DNA of 64,000 nt, from contig MNCI01026966.1 of the NCBI GenBank assembly GCA_015680685.1, positions 618,182 to 682,181 on the forward strand, read 5' to 3'. The notes under the pieces were generated by a model. It was not told where the DNA came from and ran no database searches. It saw only the letters and a program-made list of their open reading frames with translations. Source of the stretch: Gnetum montanum (Eukaryota; Streptophyta; Gnetopsida; Gnetales; Gnetaceae). Positions 12,284 through 22,705 of the stretch are shown piece by piece; positions within the stretch are counted from its first letter, which is position 1; each line of letters opens with the position of its first letter. The translations under genes were made by a program, and so were the position numbers.

Positions 12284-13345
12284 TTGGGCCCAATGGACCC
12301 AGTCATTGTTGACAAGAGCATTCCTAACAACAGAGATTTCGCAACGGCCTTGACGCAAGTCACCCAAGCGCTGAAGCAAAAGAACACTTCTTTAAGCTTG
12401 TATGACTTGGTTTTGACATCCCAAACTCATCAGGAAGCCCTCGTACGCATGCTAACGTCCATCTCGGTCAGTGAGGATTTGCCCCCGAGTGAACCTGCCA
12501 TTCATGCTGTCATGTACTCATCTCACGGGGCCATTCCGAAACCCTTAAGCTTCCAGGATGACAACATCAAAGTGGACAGGAACACAGGGGAAATAACGAC
12601 AGTCCCCATGTTCATAACAATACATATAAACCAGTTCAAAATACATAGAGTCCATGTAGACGATGGGGCAGCCACAAACGTCGTACCATATCCAATCATT
12701 GAACAACTGGGGCTTACCGACTCAATTAAACCAATCACAACAACATGTTTAAGGTCATTCAGCGGGTCATGTGTACTGGTCAAAGGCATGATAACCTTAG
12801 ATTTCATAGCATGAGACCAGTTCCCCACATCCGCTGACTTCCTAGTTGTCGATGAGATGCCAGGGTTCAACCTAATATTAGGAAGACCCTGGTTGGCCCA
12901 ACTGAGAGCTATGTCCTCTCCTATACATCAGGAGATTCACCTACCCTATGAGGGCGGTGAAATTTTCATACATGGGGAAGCGGCCACTCCCATCATTTCG
13001 TCGCACACAGACACAGACCAAGGCTCCGAGGTTGAACTCGACAAGCCTAGCCAAAATGACACAAACAAACCACAACTGGTGGGCGGTAAACCTTCGAACA
13101 CGGGACAAGAGTCTTCTAAAACTGAAACACCTGCACTTAACACTCTACACACATCGCCTCATGAATAAATCAACACAGAAACAACGACGAACACCGAAGC
13201 ACCTGAAAATACCGATACCGAAAACATTCTAACGGACGTCTCCTAGACTGAATTGCCATTCAACATGATCAGCGAAGGAGACGCAGAATACAAAATCTTA
13301 CCGGCTAATACACCCCTTGACATAAAAATAAAGAAAATAAAAAAA
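12284..13345 (+). pseudogene. Element B aspartic protease and C-terminal linker, decayed
   Basis: Continues in the gag frame. SLYDLVLTSQTHQEALVRML precedes the protease core: FKIHRVHVDDGAATNVVPYP (active-site Asp in DDGA, 12660-12671) and FNLILGRPWLAQLRA near 12863-12910. Tat proteases often vary at this triplet, so DDGA may be functional. In-frame stops at 12812-12814 and 13166-13168. Coding-like text continues (TENILTDVS, LPFNMISEGDAEYK) to about 13345 and then stops in AT-rich DNA. The reverse transcriptase only follows 5.5 kb later, beyond the antisense gene. Confidence 0.85.
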
Positions 13346-13419
13346 TAATTAAAATAAAACACCCTTTGTCTGGAAAGACGTTAAACTATCATGTCCGCAA
13401 TGACAAAACTAGCCACGAT

Positions 13420-13575
13420 CAGAAATGGTCGGTCCACCAAGAAACTTATCCGCTTTACCCAAAATATTGCTTGTTCACAATGGGGCCCGAAATGGCCTTA
13501 AACTACGCATAGTGGCCCGAAATGGCTTTAAACTAGTGCATATCAGGCCCGAAATGGCCTTGAACTAGCGCATAC
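13420..13575 (+). repeat. Short tandem array 1 of element B
   Basis: Repeats of a GGCCCGAAATGGCCTTAAACTA-like unit, at least three clear copies. They lie between the end of the protease frame and the 3' end of the antisense gene. Confidence 0.85.
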
Positions 13576-13822
13576 CCTGTCTTCCTTTTTACGTACCGTT
13601 TATCATTATTTCAGTGCATTACATTTAAACAGAAAAGCAAATCCAAAAACATCTTAACATCGGGTTGTGTGTCCAACCAAATTGAAAATCAACAAAAAAT
13701 ACTTATTCATGCAATGATATACAATTCTAAGAACCAATTGGTCCTGTTTTGCTCAACATTTCCAAGTTACAATTCCTGTATCAATTTGAATCAGGCAAAA
13801 AACCCAAAAAACACTAAAAACA

Positions 13823-16800
13823 CTAAGCGTCTGGGACAGGAGGATCATCTCCTTTAGAGCCACCAGCGTCAAGGGCCCCTGCTCCACTGGGGCCAGCCTC
13901 TTGGGCATCATCACCACCTTCATTCTGAAAACGCCAAAAATAAACAACCAACATAAAAATAAGCGGATGTGAAAATTTTAAACATTATTCAATGAACTAA
14001 CTTCATAAGAATAAAACGCTTACCATAGGGGATCCCCCTAGACCGAATTCAAGCCGAAGAAGGATTTCTTCCTCTGAAACACTAGCCTAATCTATCCCAT
14101 CTAGGCCTAAGTCAATATCTGCCAAAGCCTTGCCTTTGTCGACCACCGACCAGGTAGGACGTTTCAGAGGGAATTCACCCACCGACACCTCCCGAGAAGC
14201 AGTAGTTATCACCGTTGTAGGTGATTCCATTTCTACAGTTGTGTTTTGAGCAAACATATCAAACGCAGAGCGCAAACCCAAATCCTCCACAAACATCTCT
14301 AGCTGGCGCTTCTCAATAGACACCTCCTTTAATGACTTCTTGTAATGATGTTTATGGTTTTTCTCATCCTAACCCCATTTGCGAACCTTGGAAGCAAAAG
14401 CCTTCCAATCTTGACACTTGAGGTTTAGGAGACCAATTTGGGCTTTGCGCTCTGCCATCCTCCGAGTCAGCGACGCATGACGATTCAGTAAGTTCCAATA
14501 CCTGGTGTATGTGACCTCGGACGTCCGCTAGGAGCGATCTCCGCTTAGTCTGGCAGCGGCGAACTCATACCGAGCCTTTAAATCGTCACGTTCCTCTGAC
14601 AATTCAGAGACTTCCTTTTCCTTTGCCTATATTTGCAACCACAACTGTTCAATGGAATGCCTACAAGTCCATAATGACTTGGCATTGTGCGCAAGGCTTT
14701 CTGCAACTCCCTCATAAACAGGCCTTGGCACCTGCTCTACCTCGGGGGAGAGTGTGGTTAGGCTTTCCATGCTAATGCTTTCTGAGGGATCCCATCTCAG
14801 TTTAGTACCTACCCACACGAAAAATACAAATGTTAAAACTATACAAACAAGATGTGAAGCTCCAAATCTTTAAGTGATGTATACCTATGTTAGGGTGGGC
14901 TTCTTGGATCCGTTCAACGACTTCCTCCGCGATGCCAGCCACAAAATCCATCTTACTTGGCATTTCTGACCAAATAAGTGGCTCACGGGTACGAGAAGAA
15001 TTAACCTTAGCGGTCCTCTCAGGGGGAACCGTCTTCATGGGTACGTCCAATCGTACCGTCCTGGTCTTGCTACCTTCATTTGAAAAGCATAAAAACACGA
15101 AAATAAGAGACCGTCGGAGCAATAACTGATTCAGCAAATAAAAACAAACCAAAAGTGAAAATGTACCATGATCCTTGCCGCCCTCTGGGGGATTGCCCAA
15201 ATCCAAATCGCCCTTAAGGAAGCTACTGAACACCTGGTTGATAGCATCTTGATCGTCTAACGGTTTAGTTTCAGTAGTCTTCTCCGTTAACTATTCCGTT
15301 CCTCCGCCTTGGCTTTTCTCTGGACTTTCCTTCCCATTGTTTTTCTCTGTATTCGTCTCCTCCTCCTCTATGATGGTCTCCAAAGCCTACTTCCTCACTT
15401 TTTCAAGCCAAAAAAAGGCAACAACATGTAAGCAATCGAAATAAGAGTCAATCAACAAACGAAGACGATAAAATAACAAGCAGGTGAGCCTCGCTTACCA
15501 GGCATCTTGAAGCGTATGCGCTTCACACGTGGCTGGCTGACATCGGCGACCTCCTCCGTCAGACGGTCGAGTCTTTTCAACTTCGACTTGGCTCAGCCGA
15601 TGGTTTCCTTGATAACCTGTTCTTCCCGCCTAGCGGTTAAAGGTACATCTTCTGGCTCCAATCTCAGACTATCCCGTGTGTGGATTGAACTGCCAGATGA
15701 TCCTCCCGTAGTAACAGAAATGGATTCATCGATACCTTTTGGGGCATCTTGGGATTTGGTTGTCGCAAACAAGTGGTTGACCCACGGGCGGGATAGTTGA
15801 ACCGCAGAACAAACTTGTTGTCTGCGCGAACCACAAGGAACTCGGCAAAATGGCAGAGATAACCGGAGAAGAAAGCAAAGGTGAAGTGAGATTGTGCTTC
15901 GATATTCGAGCACAACCGCACTATGTCCTTGTGCAGGCCTGCCAACAAAAATTGAGCCCAGTTATACCGCATGCCAGTTTCCAAGACAATTTGCATGATG
16001 CGGACAGCCTCAACCCCAAGGCACCTCACCTGGGAAAGCATTTTCGGGAACACCCGTGCCCGAAACAGGGGGTATAATTCATTCACCTCTACAACTGTCG
16101 CTTTCCCCTGCATCAGGAATCCCTTGGTGTTTTTGGTCACGCCTAGCCAAGACTCCAGCTCACGGATCGTCTGGAGCTCTTTATGAGATCTGTCCAACAC
16201 TACGGGTAGGCCATCTGCCGGTACGCCAAACAAGTTGGAAAAGAACATAGGCGATAGATGAAACACCACCTTGACACCCTTAATCCAGGTGCTGTACTGT
16301 GAGATAGACTCATTAAAAGAGTCCACGATCTCAATCATCTCCCCGATTGAGACGTCAAGGCTAGGCATCATAAAAAGCTCCAGGAGGCCCGCATCGTCCA
16401 AGCAACGAGTGAGGAACGGGGGAGCTTGCTTACGCAGCCACTTCTGCACCTTTGCTACCTCCCCGAACTTCATTGACAAAGTAGTCTCAGTCCGTCCTGT
16501 TGTCACAGGATCCCCACCGGGAGGTGCATCAACTGTTAAAACAAGTTACAATGACCATATCAGCATAACTCCGAGCAGTTGAACAAACCCACTAACGCAA
16601 CTAGGAAATGTTATCACTTACCGTTAGTGGCAGACTTAGAGGTGCTGCCAAAGTTATGAGGGAAGACTGGCCCCTGATCTATCCAGTCTTCATGAAGCCA
16701 CCCACGGGCTTCGCACATCGCAAAGGCCCTGGAAAACTGCTTATGAAAATGGGCCATCGAATCCTTGGTCTGAGCTAGTACGGTCCCACGAAGAGTGGGG

Positions 16801-18210
16801 CCCGTCATGAAGGCCTCCAGAGTAGTGCAAGCAAGGGCCAATCCTTCATCTTCAATGAGTGTCCCATCTGGGTTGGTCTTCGACCTACAAATAAACGTGC
16901 GTTAAAACAAGAGGCAAACACCAAACAGGGATAGGCAAAACAATAAATTCAAGTAGTCCTACCTGGCCACTCGGTACACCGTGCTAGGAGGGTTCTAGAA
17001 TAGGGTATGTGCACGGGTGGCTATGAACAATGTATTATTGAGGTAGTCCAGCCCTCGTGGCAATAAGGCCCACACGCGCGTCAATGGGCGTGTTGACTTG
17101 GGCCCACGAGTGGTGCCATCCTCACTAACAAACGGTCCCTCGTCAATGTCTTCTATGAAGACCATGACACCCTCTGCAGCCCCTGGCAGCATCGCATCAA
17201 CCACACTCCGTGTAGTCACTTCGTGAAATTCGACCACATAGCCACCTCAAAATTATCTAACAAGAAGGCCAAGAAGCCACATGCACCTTCCCGGAACCAA
17301 ACCCCGTTTTCATCCACAGTTAGGTCTAGGGGAACCTCGCCATCCTCAACAGGGCCAACCCATGTCAATACCTCGACGAGTTCAACGACAATGAGGAAGC
17401 GTTTACTGTCCCTGCAACCAATTGCAATGTCACAATAAAACGAAAGTTTACATCATAAATCGGCAGAATTCAAAAATCAACTAACTGTTTACGCTCAGCG
17501 TATACGCTGCACACAGAGCGTATACGCCGGCCAAACTGACAACACTTAGCGTAAAAAATGCAATTTAAACTCAGCATATACGCTGTATACAGAGCGTATA
17601 CGCCGACTAACACTTAGCGTAAAAAACGCAATTTAAACTTAGCGTATACGCTACCCAACTTAGCGTCTACGCTGACGGTAATCGGCTTTACGCTGACATC
17701 CGAACCCCTTCATGCCCAGCGTATACGCTGAGCAAACCCTCGGCGTATACGCCCAAGTTCGTTTTCAGTGTAAATAGTCTACGCCAGAGACATGAAAATC
17801 GAGTTTAGGCTGTAAAAGAAATCGCGCATGCCCAGCGTATACGCTGAGCAAACCCTTGGCATATACGCCGTAAACAGAAGTTACGCTGATGATAAATCAA
17901 TTACGTTGACAAACATTTTGCCAATAAAGAGCGGTTTATGCTATAAAATGATGCTCGGCGTATACGCCAACAACCCATACGCCTAAAACCCTCTACCGCC
18001 GGCGTATACGCCGAGACTGTCTACGCTACAAACAAAAGATAGCACAGAAACAACAATAGAGGCAGGGATCGGAGCCTACCTGTGGGACGTCACAGGCCAC
18101 GATGGGATCTTTGGCCTGGGTAGGCCGTGCAGCATGGCTTTCGTCTCCTCCGCAAAGGTTAAATCGAGATCCTTCCTTCCCTGGCCCTCCACTTCCTTCC
18201 CCTTGCCCAT
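13823..18210 (-). pseudogene. Element B antisense gene, eight exons
   Basis: Minus-strand exons: E1 18210-18080 (ATG, MGKGKEVEGQGRKDL), E2 17411-16963, E3 16884-16622, E4 16532-15499, E5 15397-15167, E6 15073-14885, E7 14808-14024, E8 13924-13823 (TAG). Every junction is GT-AG, and codon phases agree across all seven introns once two 1-nt frameshifts (near 17240 and 15795) are allowed. About 3.2 kb coding, roughly 1060 residues. Domains: E2-E3 globular (WFREGACGFL, GWLHEDW); E4 helical (KGVKVVFHLSPMFFSNLFG, NELYPLFRARVFPKML, FFSGYLCHFAEFLVV); E5 acidic; E6-E7 helical/coiled coil (KLRWDPSES, KNHKHHYKK); E8 G/D-rich tail. The E4 KGVKV...FG block is reminiscent of the plant 'putative transposon protein' domain, but this is tentative. 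A few stops make this copy a pseudogene. Function unknown. Confidence 0.9.
17489..18015 (-). repeat. Cluster of GCGTATACGC palindromes in intron 1 of the B antisense gene
   Basis: Nine perfect 10-bp palindromes GCGTATACGC plus many one-base variants within about 525 bp, almost filling intron 1 (18079-17412). The same word dominates the LTR U3 of B. Related TTACGCT/GTCTACGCT words continue to 18400, over exon 1 and the leader. Probably protein-binding sites; see findings. Confidence 0.9.
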
Positions 18211-18445
18211 CTCGGATTGTCTACGTTGTCGATGTAAGTTTACGCTGAGCAACTGTCTACGCTGGCACTTACGAGTCCACTCTTTGGCGTCTACGCTGGG
18301 GTTTAATCTTCGGCATCTATGCTAGGGTCTCTCGTCGGCGTCTACGCTGAGAGGCAGGTTTACGCTTACGCTTACGCTTTAGCAGGTTGCGCTCTGTCGC
18401 TTACGTTGTCACTTTCAAAGTAAGAAATAAATGGACTTCCCTTTC

Positions 18446-18455
18446 CTTTATATAG
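18446..18455 (-). promoter_or_regulatory. TATA box of the B antisense gene
   Basis: On the minus strand the sequence is GCTATATAAAGG, a good plant TATA box, about 240 bp upstream of the antisense ATG at 18210. An equivalent box is found at the same relative place in A (25941-25953) and probably C (about 53784-53792). Confidence 0.75.
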
Positions 18456-18644
18456 CGCCCCGATGACGCTGACGCTGATGCTGACGCCGTAGCCGCTTAC
18501 GCCGCTATTGCTCCATTTTTGCCTTTTTTGCTTATTTTTTGCCAAAATTTGCTGAAAAGCGATAAAAATTAAGTAAAAATAGAGATTATTGCGTCCTGGT
18601 TTCTCCATGGACCCCATTTTACACATTTACGCTAGTTTAAACCA

Positions 18645-18748
18645 CTATTATGGCCCGGTACGGCCTTAAACTGCCATTTCCCTATCCGATGACGGCCCGG
18701 TATGGCCTTAAACTGCCACTCACGGCCCGGTATGGCCTTAAACTGCCA
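18645..18748 (+). repeat. Short tandem array 2 of element B
   Basis: Three close copies of GGCCCGGTATGGCCTTAAACTGCCA-like units. Same core and same orientation as array 1, on the other side of the antisense gene and about 200 bp upstream of its TATA box. Confidence 0.9.
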
Positions 18749-18859
18749 TGCGTCCAGGTGTGACGATAATCCACCATTATACATGTACACATAGTTTGAA
18801 ATTACCAAAAGACACAGAACGATTCCCCTTTGCTCATGAAGCTCTCCATTTATTGGCAG

Positions 18860-20595
18860 GAGCAAGCTCAATGGACTGTCAGCATTTAACCTCGCCGTTA
18901 ACCATGGATGGACCGTACGGCAACATCACGCGGGACATTAACATAAATTTCATCAATGTAAGTTCACCAACGGACGACGTGTTCATAGCCTCCACACGGC
19001 AAACCACAGATGATTACGAAGGTATGACAAAATTCCTTGACATAGAGGCCGAAAACATCACCGAAGATCTGTTAGCTGAAACCCCCATTACCATGCCCAA
19101 TGGGGAGATCAAAGTATTAAAATTAAGCACCATACTGCAACCACAACTAGCGAAAGACATTGAGAACGTACTTAGGGAAAACATGAAAGCATTCGCTTGG
19201 TCCTACACGGACATGCCCGGGCTAAATCCTAGAATTATCCAACACAATATTATTCTCGACCCCAAACTAAGACCGATCAAACAAAAGGCATGAAAAGTTA
19301 GACCTAAGGTGGCATTGGCAGTTCGCAATGAGATCACCAAGCTTTACCAAGCTGGTTTCATTCGAGCCGTTGATTACACCGAGTGGGTGTCAAACATGGT
19401 CATCATCCCGAAGAAAAATGGAAGCATTCACTTATGCATCGACTTCCGAGATTTAAATGTAGCAACCATAAAAGATGACTTTCCCCTACCCAGCATCGAT
19501 CAACTTGTTGACTCGACTACCGGACATGCCTTGCTATCTTTTATGGACGGTTTTTCGGGATACAACCAAATACGCATCAACCCGGAACATCAACTTCAGA
19601 CCACCTTTATGACCCCATGGGGAACTTTTTGTTACACCATGATGCCCTTTGGTCTCAAGAACGCAGGGACCACGTATCAAAGAGCCATGACATTTATCTT
19701 TAGTGATTATATGTTACAGTCACTCAATGATTATGTGAATGACATCGTGGTTAAGTCAAAAAAGACCGAACAACATGTACAAGACCTCGACTTAGTCTTA
19801 AAGCGTTGTTTAAAGTATGAACTAAGACTTAATCCAAAAAAATGTGTCTTTGGCGTCAAAACAGGCAAAATGCTTGGATTCATAGCCTCAGAAGCAGGGA
19901 TACGAGTAGACCCCAATAAGGCTAAGGCCATCACCAGTTTGAAACCACCCAGTAACCTTACCGAACTTCGAGGTCTACAAGGTAGACTACAATTCATCAG
20001 GCGCTTCGTAGAAAAATTGACGGACAAACTAAAACCTATGAACCACTTGTTACGTAAAAATGTCCATTTTAAATGGACTTCGCAGTGTCAGGAAGCATTC
20101 GAAAACATCAAAATAGCACTTGCCCGACTGCCTACGGTTTACCCGCCCCAAAACAACAAACCGTTTTACATCTACCTTGCCACTTCGGAATCGTCCATCA
20201 CGTCTATGCTTTGCCAAAAACAAGATGATAGAACCGAAGTCCCTGTATACTACTTGAGCCATGCCTTAGTTGCCCACGAAAAGAAGTACAACGACGTGGA
20301 GAAGTCATGTTTAGCTTTAGTCTTTTCTCTAAGAAAATGGTGACATTACCTCTTCCGTAATCAAGTCTACATAATCTGTAAGGACAATGTACTGAGAGCT
20401 ATAACAGGGAACATTTATGAAACGAGTTGAATAGCCCGGTGGAAAGCCATGAGAGCCGAGTTTGACCTATACTACGTAGCGCAATCATCAGTCAAGGGTC
20501 AAGCCATAACATATCAAATGGCCACGTCACCAACACGTGATCAAGCAACTATAGACCTAGAATTCCCAGATGAGAGCATAACCACCATAGACATA
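18860..20595 (+). pseudogene. pol: Element B reverse transcriptase and first RNase H, decayed
   Basis: Copies element RNA to DNA and degrades the RNA strand. A likely splice acceptor (TTATTGGCAG) ends at 18859, and A and C have counterparts. The N-terminal connector includes AFAWSYTDMPGLNPRIIQH. RT blocks: AGFIRAVDYTEWVSNMVIIP, LCIDFRDLN, LLSFMDGFSGYNQIRIN (first catalytic Asp), FCYTMMPFGLKNAG, and the catalytic box as YVND at about 19732-19743 instead of YVDD. RNase H follows (PFYIYLATSESSI, YNDVEKSCLALVFSLRKW). Stops at 19291, 20341 and 20428 all fit CGA-to-TGA changes. No N-terminal ATG is required if the frame is joined to protease by splicing. Confidence 0.92.
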
Positions 20596-21010
20596 GTGCC
20601 CCAAGATTATGATGCCATTCTAAACTTTGATGGAGCATCCACCTCTCGAGGAGGAAGTGCGGCCGCTGTTATCACCTATCCCTTCGGGGAGATCCGACCC
20701 TTTGCCTATCGTTTCAACTTTCACTGTACTAACAACATAAAGAGTATGAAGGTCTCCTTAGAGGCCTCGCAGCAGCACTGGCTTTGGATATCACACGACT
20801 TATAGTCAGAGGGGCTTCACAATTGGTCGTAAACCAAGTTACAGATATTTACACGTGTAAAGCCCAACACTTACAACCATACTATGACTTGGCAAAACAC
20901 CTAATGAGGCAGTTCAAAAACATTGATGTGCAACACGTCTCTCGAAACAATAACACCATCGCAGACGCGTTAGCCACATTAGCGCTAAATATATCACCCA
21001 ACATGTTCCA
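20596..21010 (+). pseudogene. Element B second (archaeal-type) RNase H, decayed
   Basis: ILNFDGASTSRGGSAAAVI starts this domain, and VNQVTDIYTCKAQHLQPYY, VQHVSRNNNTIADALATLAL complete it. A second RNase H after the first is diagnostic for the Tat/Ogre clade. A 1-nt deletion near 20742 shifts frame between NNIK and the YEGLLRGL block. The usual RGDSQL reads RGASQL, so a catalytic Asp is lost. A has RGDSQLV at the same place. Confidence 0.88.
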
Positions 21011-21099
21011 TGCCCTACCAAGCTCCGTAATCAACTGTACCGAACCAATAATCAATACCCCCGACACATTGCCAATTGCATCTGTTAGTACAACACACA

Positions 21100-22346
21100 C
21101 GGTGGAATGGTATGATGACATAAAAGAGTACCTTGTACACGGCGAAACACCACGATATCTAACACATGCACAGAAGGATGCGGTGCGAAAACATTCTAGG
21201 CAATACACCCTCGTAGGGGACACACTATGTCGTCGATCCTACGAAGGCATATTGCTAACATGCGTTAGTAGTACTGATGCCCAAACCATAGTTGAACAAA
21301 TGCATGAGGGACTATGCGGAGGACACATAGCGCCAAAAGCCATGGCCACAAAAATAAGACGATTAGGCTATTATTGGCCGCATATGGAATATTACTGTCT
21401 CTCCAAGGTTAAAACATGCGACATTTGCCAAAAGCATAGTAACCTAATCCATGTCTCACCGAACGAGTTGCACACAGCGTAAATCACGTGGCCCTTCCAA
21501 AAATGGGGATTGGACCTTATCGGCCCGATTACACCCTCATCTTCGGCAGGGCATGGTTTCATCATAACTGCCACTGAATATTTCACGAAGTGGGTAGAAG
21601 CTGTTCCCCTCCGATAAACCACATCCAAACACGTGTGCAATTTCATCCTTGAAAACATAGTAACCCGTTTCGGCATTCCCATGACAATCATCACTGACAA
21701 TGGGCCGCAATTTAGCAGTGCCGAAACAAAAACTTTCTGCGATAGTCTGGGGATCAAACACTCGTTTTCCTCCCCTTACTATCCTCAGAGCAATGGGCAA
21801 GCAGAAGCAACAAATAAGACGATCATTACTATGCTTAAGAAAATGCTAACCCAGAGCAAAAGGAAATGGCATGAGCAATTAATGTACGCGTTATGGACAT
21901 ACTGCACTACACACCGAACATCGACAGGTAAAACGCCATATAGTCTTGTTTACGGTTCAGAAGCTGTTTTACCTCTGGAATTACAGGTACCATCGTTAAG
22001 GATCACACTCTCCGGACTCCTCGACGACGAGCAAAACAATAATCTACGTATCATTGACCTCGACTCGGTGGAAGAGGAACGTGTACGCGCGCTTGACCAG
22101 ATCGAATGGTATCAAAAGCAACAACGACGGTGACATCGGCATGACATCAACAAGCGCCCAATCAAAGAAGGCGACCTCATGCTCAAGGTTGTTCGGGAAC
22201 ACCTGGACAAATTCTCAGCCAACTGGGAAGGGCCCTACGTGGTCATCAAAGCATTCGATAATGGTGCATTCAAGCTAGCCGACATGGAAGGGAATGAGCT
22301 TGCCAATCCCACCAATCACCTGTATCTAAAACCGTTCTACGTTTGA
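21100..22346 (+). pseudogene. Element B integrase, decayed
   Basis: Inserts the DNA copy into the genome. Zinc-binding HHCC region near 21303-21440 (MHEGLCGGHIAPKAMATKI, CDICQKH). The catalytic D,D,E set is present: GLDLIGPI, ITDNGPQFSS, and NGQAEATNKT. The C-terminal domain has FSANWEGPYVVIKAFDNGAFK and ends NHLYLKPFYV at TGA 22344-22346. No chromodomain follows, as expected for Tat. Premature stops: TAA near 21481 and 21615, TGA near 22131, all compatible with C-to-T. Confidence 0.92.
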
Positions 22347-22384
22347 ATACAAGCCCAGGTACGTGTAAGTCTTAGAATTACAAC

Positions 22385-22705
22385 TATAAACTGATACCAC
22401 AGCTCGTCCTGGAATCATGACGATAAACTGATACCACAGAATAGTCCTGGATCATGACTTGAAACTGATACCACAGTGTCTGCAATGATGATAAACTAGC
22501 ATCCGTTCGACATGACAATAAACTGCCACTGTCACAACCGTCAGGGTCCGCTAAGACTATAAACTAGCTAGCCTCTTCACAGTCTGTTAAGACTAAAAAT
22601 TGGCAATGTGACGTCTACCATGACGCTAAACAGGCAATGTCCAGCGGGTTATGACATAAAAACTAACCCATGATAGTCTGCCAAGACTATAAACTGGCAA
22701 GTTCA
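22385..22705 (+). repeat. Short tandem array 3 of element B
   Basis: Units such as CATGACGATAAACTGATACCACAG and GACTATAAACTGGCA, about 25-35 bp, directly after pol. The core (ATAAACTGGC/TAAACTAGC) is a variant of arrays 1 and 2. Confidence 0.85.

Noticed and set aside
13420-13575. CRISPR-like appearance of regularly spaced short repeats
   Set aside because: Units are tandem without unique spacers, degenerate, without cas genes, and sit inside plant retrotransposons.
17223-17438. Plus-strand ORFs at 14887-15129, 15507-15800, 15850-16582 and 17223-17438
   Set aside because: Shadows of antisense exons. The minus strand has conserved splice sites and homologues in A and C; these frames do not.
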